Positions 58,723-64,000 of a stretch of DNA of 64,000 bases are shown in pieces. The stretch comes from Bordetella ansorpii (GTDB taxonomy: Bacteria; Pseudomonadota; Gammaproteobacteria; Burkholderiales; Burkholderiaceae_B). Position 1 is the first letter of the stretch, and each line of letters starts with the position of its first letter. Below the pieces are notes generated by a model. That model did no database searches and had not been told where the DNA came from. It saw only the letters and a program-made list of their open reading frames with translations. Location of the stretch: NCBI RefSeq assembly GCF_900078705.1, contig NZ_FKIF01000006.1:62001-126000 (forward strand), given 5' to 3'. A program made the position numbers and the translations under genes.

Positions 58723-60224
58723 ACCACTTTGTTAACAGCCTTGCTTCCTGCGGTTTTGGCCCCATCGGTCGACGTCGCCATCATCTGTGCAATGTTGCCT
58801 GCCCGAATGCCGGCCCAGGCAAGCGCTCCAACCCAGAATGCGGGTAGCACGATGAACATTGCCCCCATGACGAAGTTCAAGAGCAGGTCGCCGAACGCAT
58901 TGTTCAAGCCGACCAGCGGATCGAAATTGTTGTGCGGCCGATTCCACCCCCAACCCCACCCGTAGAGCGCATCGAGGATGGTGCTGTCGATCCAGCGTGC
59001 GAGCTGGAACCAGAAATCCACGAAGAACAGCGCGAACTGCACGACGCTGACGGTGATGACCGTCTTCAGGTCATAGGTGCCCACGACCAGCACCAGCGGG
59101 ATGCAGATGACCAGCGCCAGCTTGAGCAAGGCCAGCACCATGGGCAGCGCCTGGCGCACTACATCCATGGCAGGGAACGCGGCAATCGCTCCAACCGCCA
59201 GGCCTACGTCGCCGGTGGCCCGCGTCACGATGTTCGGCAAGGTCTTGTCAATCTGGCCGCCGTAGTCGGTATAGACCGAACCCTGGTTGAGCTTTTGCTG
59301 CCGCGGTGAGGCGATCGTGCGAATCACCGAATCGTCCACCTGGGCCCGGCTCAGGAACCCGGCCCAGCCCGCCAAGCGATTCAGCAGGCTCGGATCCACC
59401 TGGCCCAGTAGCCGTGCGCGCAGGCCGTTGCTGCCGTCGGCCCACCATTGCCTGCAGGTCGGGTAGCCGCCGCTGCTGGCCACCTGCGCCAGCCCCGCAT
59501 CGCGGGTGCTGTCGTAGGGCCAGTCGTTGCGTGGCGTGCTGGATCGATAGTTATCGTAGTAGCCAGCCGTGTCCGTAAAAAAGCGCGAGCCGATCCAAGT
59601 GACATCGTGCATCTGCTCTTCGTCAAGCTGTGGGCGCTGCATGAACAATTTCGCTCGGGCCGGCCCGTAGCAGTCGTGCGTGAAGTCCGCCACCTCCTGA
59701 GCCAGTACCGGATCGTCGATGCGCGTGGCGTCGATCTCCATCCTCATCTGCCGCAGGTCCGTCCCGCACGGGATCGCCGCCACCGAGGCACCCGTGACGG
59801 CGCGCGAGAGCGCGTGCATGAAGGCCCACCACACCGGCAGCTTGGCGCTCTGGTTGTTGAGCGTCGAGAAAGACTGCGACCAGCCCGTGTCGGTAGGCTG
59901 CGGCACGCTGACCTGGCACTGCGCCGAGCGCGAGCTGTCGTACTGGATGGTGTTGAGGTCCACGTCGATGAACGGAATGCCAGCGAACATCACCACCACG
60001 ATGGCGACGAACACCCGGTTCTCGATGCGCGCAGCCGACAGCACACCCTTGTTGCCTTCGTCCGCGCCTTCCGCGCGGGCCTTCAGCCATTCCTGCACGA
60101 TGATTGCCACAAAGGGCAGCGCAAACACCCCGCTGGATACCAGCACGGCCCAGATCCCGTTATGGACGATCCAGGACACAAGGGTGAGGTAGTACTCCAG
60201 GTAGTCGGTCGTAAAAAGCGTCAT
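58719..60224 (-). CDS. TraG N-terminal-like conjugation membrane protein
   Basis: A 501-residue inner-membrane protein. N-terminal segments (IWAVLVSSGVFALPFVAIIV) are followed by a periplasmic domain with conserved Cys (HDCYGPARAKLFM, GGYPTCRQWWADGSNGLRA) and a C-terminal membrane bundle (MVLALLKLALVICIPLVLVV, QFALFFVDFWFQLARW). This is the TraG_N type of the ICE mating machinery, thought to stabilise mating pairs. It is last in a minus-strand run that starts with the PFL_4709 gene. Confidence 0.88.
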   Translation of the reverse strand: MTLFTTDYLEYYLTLVSWIVHNGIWAVLVSSGVFALPFVAIIVQEWLKARAEGADEGNKGVLSAARIENRVFVAIVVVMFAGIPFIDVDLNTIQYDSSRSAQCQVSVPQPTDTGWSQSFSTLNNQSAKLPVWWAFMHALSRAVTGASVAAIPCGTDLRQMRMEIDATRIDDPVLAQEVADFTHDCYGPARAKLFMQRPQLDEEQMHDVTWIGSRFFTDTAGYYDNYRSSTPRNDWPYDSTRDAGLAQVASSGGYPTCRQWWADGSNGLRARLLGQVDPSLLNRLAGWAGFLSRAQVDDSVIRTIASPRQQKLNQGSVYTDYGGQIDKTLPNIVTRATGDVGLAVGAIAAFPAMDVVRQALPMVLALLKLALVICIPLVLVVGTYDLKTVITVSVVQFALFFVDFWFQLARWIDSTILDALYGWGWGWNRPHNNFDPLVGLNNAFGDLLLNFVMGAMFIVLPAFWVGALAWAGIRAGNIAQMMATSTDGAKTAGSKAVNKVV

Positions 60225-60239
60225 TGCCTGAATCTCCCC

Positions 60240-60599
60240 TCAGCCCTGCACCAGCAAGCTGGCTTCCAGCGCCACGATAGCGATGACACCGGCGATCTCG
60301 CTGCGCACTAGGCGGCGCCGTGCCTGCCTATCTGTGCCGTTCTGGGCTTCACGCGCCAGCAGCCGGCGGCGCATCCAGACCCATCCGTAGGCCGTCGCCA
60401 CGTACAGGCACAGCCGCCACACCAGGAAATAGCCTGCGGCGGCAGCCAGCCACCGCTCCCAGCCGGCGACGCTGCCGACTAGGTAGATGCCGGCGAGGTT
60501 GGCTCCCACGGCAGTGGCGATGATTGCCACCGTCCACACCAGCGTCTTCGCCGCGCGCCGACTGAACAGCCAGCGCGGCCGCAGCCAGGTCGCACTCAT
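60240..60599 (-). CDS. Small ICE membrane protein
   Basis: A 119-residue protein with about four hydrophobic segments (TLVWTVAIIATAVGANLAGI, WLAAAAGYFLVWRLCLYVAT, IAGVIAIVALEASLLVQG) and a basic loop. Its position between the TraG-like and PFL_4711 genes is conserved in related ICEs. It overlaps the upstream gene by 4 bp. Function unknown. Confidence 0.75.
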   Translation of the reverse strand: MSATWLRPRWLFSRRAAKTLVWTVAIIATAVGANLAGIYLVGSVAGWERWLAAAAGYFLVWRLCLYVATAYGWVWMRRRLLAREAQNGTDRQARRRLVRSEIAGVIAIVALEASLLVQG

Positions 60600-61990
60600 G
60601 GCCGACCTCCCGGATTGCCCTTTTGCAACTGGTCGAGGCGGTCGGGCACCGGGTCGCCCTCATAGACGCCGCGCGAACCCGCCGCGCGCGTACCATGGCG
60701 CTGGATGATGGCCATCGGCGAGTTGTTGGCCAACTCGCGGCGCAACTCCAGTTCGGTCTTGAGGTTGCGGATCTCCTGATCGAGCGTGTTGCTCTCGTTG
60801 TTCACCGCCTCGACGGCCAACTGGTTGGCCGCCACGTTGGGTTCCTTCTTGCCCGTCAGCAGGGTCCGCTGGAGCAGCAATGCCTTCTCTAGCACCGACG
60901 AGAGAGCGACCTCAGACGCTAAGCGTCGCGCTAACAGGTCTTGATCCGGCTCGTCGCGTAGCGCCTCGATGACGCTGCGGGTGATGGGGAGTGAGTTGCT
61001 ACCAGCCTCGCGCAGGTTCTCGAACGTCGTGTTGCGCGTCCCCGAGATCAGCTCGTGCAAGGTTTCCAGCTTCGCCTCGTACTCCTCCTGGATCAGCGGC
61101 GTCAGTCCGACGCCGGGCACCGTCTCGGTCTTGGTGCAGGAATCGCATGTGCGCTGCTCCTGCTCCCCGAGGACCCGTGTGGCCCATTCGATCGCCTGCT
61201 GCGGCGAGGACCAGGTCTGGCATGACAGACTGGCGCAACTGGCTGCTGCGATGGACGATGTATCGGTCACGCCACGACCGTTGACCAGATTGTAGCCTGC
61301 GCGGGTGACATCGCCGACCACCCGAATAGCGGGCTGGCCTGCACCGCCGGCATTGCTGCCGCCAACCCAGGGTACACCGTCATTGCCGCGGCGCGTCTCG
61401 GCCTGCTCGATCGCCGACACGGCATCCGTGCTCGACACCGCATCGCGTAGCGCCATGCCTTCGGCCATCTGGTTCCAGCCAAGCTGGCCGCCAGCCGTCT
61501 CGGCCATCTTCTCGGCCATCGCCCTGCAAGTGAGCTTCGAACGGTCGAAATCCAGGCGTGCCTGCAGCACGCCGTTGGTCAGCAGGTTGTACAGGCCCGG
61601 ATCGGCGCGCTGGATGATCAGCGCAGGCAGGGACGCCACCGCGCTGGTCGCGCTCTGGATCACGTTACTCATGATCTGCTGAAAGCCATTCGTGACGCCG
61701 TTGAGCTGGTTGCGCAGCGTGGTCTGAATGCTCATGTCTCCGCAGATCAGGTTGCTGTTCCAACCCACGCCGACGCCGATCGAGCGCATGCCGGCGGCGC
61801 GTCCCATGGATACCGCGCTGCCGCCGCCAATCGAATACATGACGTCATCACCGATGACGGGGCCGCTGTTCTGGTATCCGGCCTGTGCCCATGCCAGGCC
61901 GCAGCCCAGGGCGAGCGCGCCGGCCAGTGCCGTCGGACGCAGCAGGCGGCACGCTCTGGTGGAGAGATTCGTCGGTTCAGGACGCTTCAT
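60596..61990 (-). CDS. Integrating conjugative element protein, PFL_4711 family
   Basis: A 464-residue secreted protein (signal TALAGALALGCGLAWAQA). It has VMYSIGGGSAVSMGRAAG, CGDMSIQTTLRNQLNGVTNG and a Cys-containing CTKTETVPGVGLTPL region, matching the TIGR03755 family; it is TraH-like in role. It probably acts in the periplasm during mating-pair formation. 9 bp separate it from the upstream gene. Confidence 0.88.
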   Translation of the reverse strand: MKRPEPTNLSTRACRLLRPTALAGALALGCGLAWAQAGYQNSGPVIGDDVMYSIGGGSAVSMGRAAGMRSIGVGVGWNSNLICGDMSIQTTLRNQLNGVTNGFQQIMSNVIQSATSAVASLPALIIQRADPGLYNLLTNGVLQARLDFDRSKLTCRAMAEKMAETAGGQLGWNQMAEGMALRDAVSSTDAVSAIEQAETRRGNDGVPWVGGSNAGGAGQPAIRVVGDVTRAGYNLVNGRGVTDTSSIAAASCASLSCQTWSSPQQAIEWATRVLGEQEQRTCDSCTKTETVPGVGLTPLIQEEYEAKLETLHELISGTRNTTFENLREAGSNSLPITRSVIEALRDEPDQDLLARRLASEVALSSVLEKALLLQRTLLTGKKEPNVAANQLAVEAVNNESNTLDQEIRNLKTELELRRELANNSPMAIIQRHGTRAAGSRGVYEGDPVPDRLDQLQKGNPGGRP

Positions 61991-61999
61991 CGCGGCACC

Positions 62000-62947
62000 T
62001 CAGAGGAAATCAACGCTGCCAAGGAACACCTGCCCGCGGCGTTCGCAGCAGGCATACGGCCGCCACAGCGCCCAGGCGTAGTCGCCTTGCTGGGCTTGCG
62101 TCAGGGAGCCGCCGCGCGGGAAGACCGTGCAAGACGAGGACAGGACGGGCGTGAGTTCCTGCCACTTGCCAGTCGAGGCGTTGCCCTCCATCAGCGCGCC
62201 AGCCGGCCAGTAGCCATCGCGGGAATTGGCGAGCAGCGGCTGGTACACGTGCAACTGCCCGCGCCGAGTAACGACGTCGCCGGCACGCTGAGCCACCAGG
62301 GCACCGGCCTTGTGATCGTCCGTCTGGTGCAGGAAGCCGCCGCGCGGATACACGTTGCCCCAGAGGTTCAACGTCGAGCGCGCGCCGACCTCGCGCATGC
62401 CCGGAATCAGCGCTTCCGGGTAGGCCATCTCGGGCACGTTGTAACGCCAGGCCAGCGTGTCCAAGGTGCTGAGCAGATACGGCATGAACGCCGTGCCCGC
62501 ACCCTCGCAGAAGTAGCCCGACGATGAGACGAACTGGTTGAACACCTCGACGCCAGGGTGGCCGATCACGTCGGCGTTCTTGAATTTCTCGAGGTTGTTT
62601 TCGTGGCCTTCGTTCGTGGTTCCGTCCCCGCCGGCTTGGGCGGATGGGTTGGGCGTGCTCATCAGCCGGACTTCGATCCAGGGGCTCTCGCCGGTGTTGC
62701 TGTAGCTGGAGACGACCGCATCGGGAATGTAGTGGCGAACCTTGATGGACGTGCGTACCGTACAGCCCGTCCAGGTGCAGTAGAGCCAGTAGCAGATCCC
62801 GACGACGCGGTATTCGAGGCAGTCTGGCGATGCCACCGAGCCGACGATGGTTGCGGTGTTGAGCGCATAGCTGCCCGTGGCGCTGAGCAGCAGCACGGAT
62901 GCAACGCCAGCCCGCAGGCGGCGCATCAGGTTGAATGGGCGGGTCAC
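62000..62947 (-). CDS. Integrating conjugative element protein, PFL_4710 family
   Basis: A 315-residue secreted protein (signal AGVASVLLLSATGSYALNTA). CLEYRVVGICYWLYCTWTGC is followed by VRHYIPDAVVSSYSNTGESP and CTVFPRGGSLTQAQQGDYAW, a TraU-like pattern of TIGR03756. The GTG start at 62947 overlaps the stop of the upstream gene as GTGA; the longer upstream frame belongs to that gene's region. Confidence 0.88.
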   Translation of the reverse strand: MTRPFNLMRRLRAGVASVLLLSATGSYALNTATIVGSVASPDCLEYRVVGICYWLYCTWTGCTVRTSIKVRHYIPDAVVSSYSNTGESPWIEVRLMSTPNPSAQAGGDGTTNEGHENNLEKFKNADVIGHPGVEVFNQFVSSSGYFCEGAGTAFMPYLLSTLDTLAWRYNVPEMAYPEALIPGMREVGARSTLNLWGNVYPRGGFLHQTDDHKAGALVAQRAGDVVTRRGQLHVYQPLLANSRDGYWPAGALMEGNASTGKWQELTPVLSSSCTVFPRGGSLTQAQQGDYAWALWRPYACCERRGQVFLGSVDFL

Positions 62948-63390
62948 GGTTGGGCCCTCCGGTGCTGCTGGATGCGCGTGACGGCGCGGGCCACGTCGGG
63001 CTCGCCATAGACCACGTAGCGCTGATCCACCACGACGGCGGGGATGCTGGCGATGCCCAAGCTCCATGCGTCGGTGACGCCCTGGTACGCGGATGCAATG
63101 CGGCGCTGAAGGTCGGCACCGCTACTGTTCAGCCGACGCTTGACGATGGCGGCAGCCTCTTCAGAATCGGCGGGGAGTTCGGCAGAAAGCTCCGCTTCAA
63201 TCCGATGTGCTTCGTCCAGCTCGATCAGCCGCTCGCCGCCCATGGTCTTGACCGGGTGGCGGCTGTCGGTGACGACCACCACGTCGGCGGCGAAGGTGGC
63301 CGGGCTGAAAACCGCGAGAGCGGCTGGCAGCGCAACGGCCAGACCAAGGGTCCGCCAGCCCGGCGCGAACCTGGAAAAAGAAGCTGGCAT
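62944..63390 (-). CDS. Integrating conjugative element protein, PFL_4709 family
   Basis: A 148-residue secreted protein (signal AVALPAALAVFSPATFA) with DVVVVTDSRHPVKTMGGERL and a C-terminal SIPAVVVDQRYVVYGEPDVA, the TIGR03757 pattern, related to TrbC-type thioredoxin-like pilus proteins. No CxxC is present. First of the run of transfer genes seen here. Confidence 0.87.
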   Translation of the reverse strand: MPASFSRFAPGWRTLGLAVALPAALAVFSPATFAADVVVVTDSRHPVKTMGGERLIELDEAHRIEAELSAELPADSEEAAAIVKRRLNSSGADLQRRIASAYQGVTDAWSLGIASIPAVVVDQRYVVYGEPDVARAVTRIQQHRRAQP

Positions 63391-63549
63391 GTCGCGTGCC
63401 CCTGAAAGTTGATCAGGGTCATAGTCAAACGCCGAACCCAATGCGGGCCCCACAAACAATGCGCATCGCGGGCACCCCGCATTCCTGCTTGTCTCGCCGC
63501 AAAGAAAAGCGGAGGCCGAAGCCCCCGCAGTGATCAATGAAACGATGCG

Positions 63550-64000
63550 CTACAGCAGGCCGTGCTCAGCGAAGGAGTACGGATTTCCCAGACCGACGAC
63601 GATGTGGTCCAGTACCCGAACATCGATGAGCGCCAGCGCAGCCTGCAATCGCTGGGTCAGCGCTTGATCGGCGCTCGACGGCTAAGTGACACCTGAGGGG
63701 TGCTGGTGCGCGAAGATCACAGCGGCGGCTTTCAGCTCCAATACACGCTGCACGACGACACGGGGATAGACCGCAGTCGAATTGATCGTGCCCCTGAACA
63801 TCGGCTCGTAGGCCAACACTTGGTGCATGCTGTCCAGGAAAACGATTGCGAATATCTCGTTGGGCTCAGCGACCAGTTTTAGACGCAGGTAGTCCCGCAC
63901 GGCGGCCGGTCGGCTGAGGCACGGTCCGACTTTGAAGATCCGTCTCTCCAGCAGCTCGATAGCCTGCTGGATGATCCAGTCCTCATGCTGGGCTGCGACG
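63550..64000 (-). pseudogene. radC: radC-like JAB-domain gene with an internal amber stop
   Basis: The frame enters from beyond the window edge as EDWIIQQAIELLERRIFKVG, then YLRLKLVAEPNEIFAIVFLD and AAAVIFAHQHPSGVT, followed by TAG at 63682 and, in the same frame, [20 protein letters not shown] to a stop at 63550. Relatives read straight through with Glu at this codon, from memory. The stop lies inside the JAMM motif, between the HxH-P-S part and the final Asp, so the metal site is incomplete unless suppressed. ICE-borne RadC proteins are common, with unclear function. Confidence 0.85.

Larger units (their letters stand above)
24989..64000. mobile_element. Integrative and conjugative element in tRNA-Gly, incomplete at the right
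   Basis: It begins at the 3' end of tRNA-Gly copy 3 with a 622-residue integrase of the P4/IntB13 type. Further in are a MobH relaxase, a TraG-like protein and PFL_4711, PFL_4710 and PFL_4709 family proteins in the order typical of ICEclc, PAGI-2 and PFGI-1 relatives. Cargo is a lipid-modification block and a copper cluster. The remaining transfer genes and the far attachment site lie beyond 64000. Several loci are broken (radC, a LysR gene, fur-like), so transfer ability is uncertain. Confidence 0.85.

Overview
The window is high-GC DNA from a betaproteobacterium, most likely family Alcaligenaceae (Bordetella or Achromobacter type). The signs are a FecI/FecR iron-uptake locus, several Bug/TctC-type solute-binding receptors and SDR genes, and a backbone with very high third-position GC. 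No database search was possible, so the genus is an inference.

Backbone, 1-6.2 kb and 16-25 kb. The left part holds a TonB receptor start, fecR, fecI, murB, a ClpP-like peptidase divergent from an ECF-like sigma factor, and an Hsp15-like RNA-binding protein. The right part holds two SDR genes, two Bug receptors, a LysR regulator, an LprI-type protein, an amidase, a solute-binding-like protein and tRNA-Cys. Three identical tRNA-Gly(GCC) genes lie at 3547, 6094 and 24931. Each is followed by the same kind of trailer: a hairpin, then a Rho-independent terminator.

Island 1, about 6.15-15.9 kb. It starts at the second tRNA-Gly with a broken integrase and ends at a decayed copy of the tRNA-Gly 3' end plus trailer. 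Its cargo is a divergent LysR regulator and eight tightly packed genes: a beta-hydroxyacid dehydrogenase, an EamA exporter, a cupin protein, a heme-oxygenase-like di-iron oxidase, a ProC-like reductase, an NPPG-type methyltransferase, a second EamA exporter and an MSOX-family flavin oxidase. It reads as an uncharacterised small-molecule pathway without NRPS or PKS parts, and it is the best candidate here for an undescribed system.

Island 2, about 25.0 kb to beyond the window end. This is an integrative and conjugative element of the ICEclc/PAGI-2/PFGI-1 type in the third tRNA-Gly. It carries the integrase; an IS-bounded, lower-GC block (28.6-40.1 kb) for membrane-lipid and lipid A remodelling (DgkA, ArnT-like, two ArnC-like transferases, GtrA, sulfatase-fold transferase, DedA, EamA) with its own two-component system; ICE regulators; a full copper-resistance cluster (CopK, CopD, CopC, P1B-ATPase, DUF2933, DUF411, CopB, CopA, CopRS, an HMA-like protein); and conjugation genes (MobH relaxase, TraG-like, PFL_4711/4710/4709 families), a PrlF-YhaV toxin-antitoxin pair, DUF3742 and a broken radC. 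Three promoters of the lipid block carry the same four-repeat box with an 11-bp period, which predicts a local regulon.

Most long GC-rich open frames opposite these genes are shadows and are left out.
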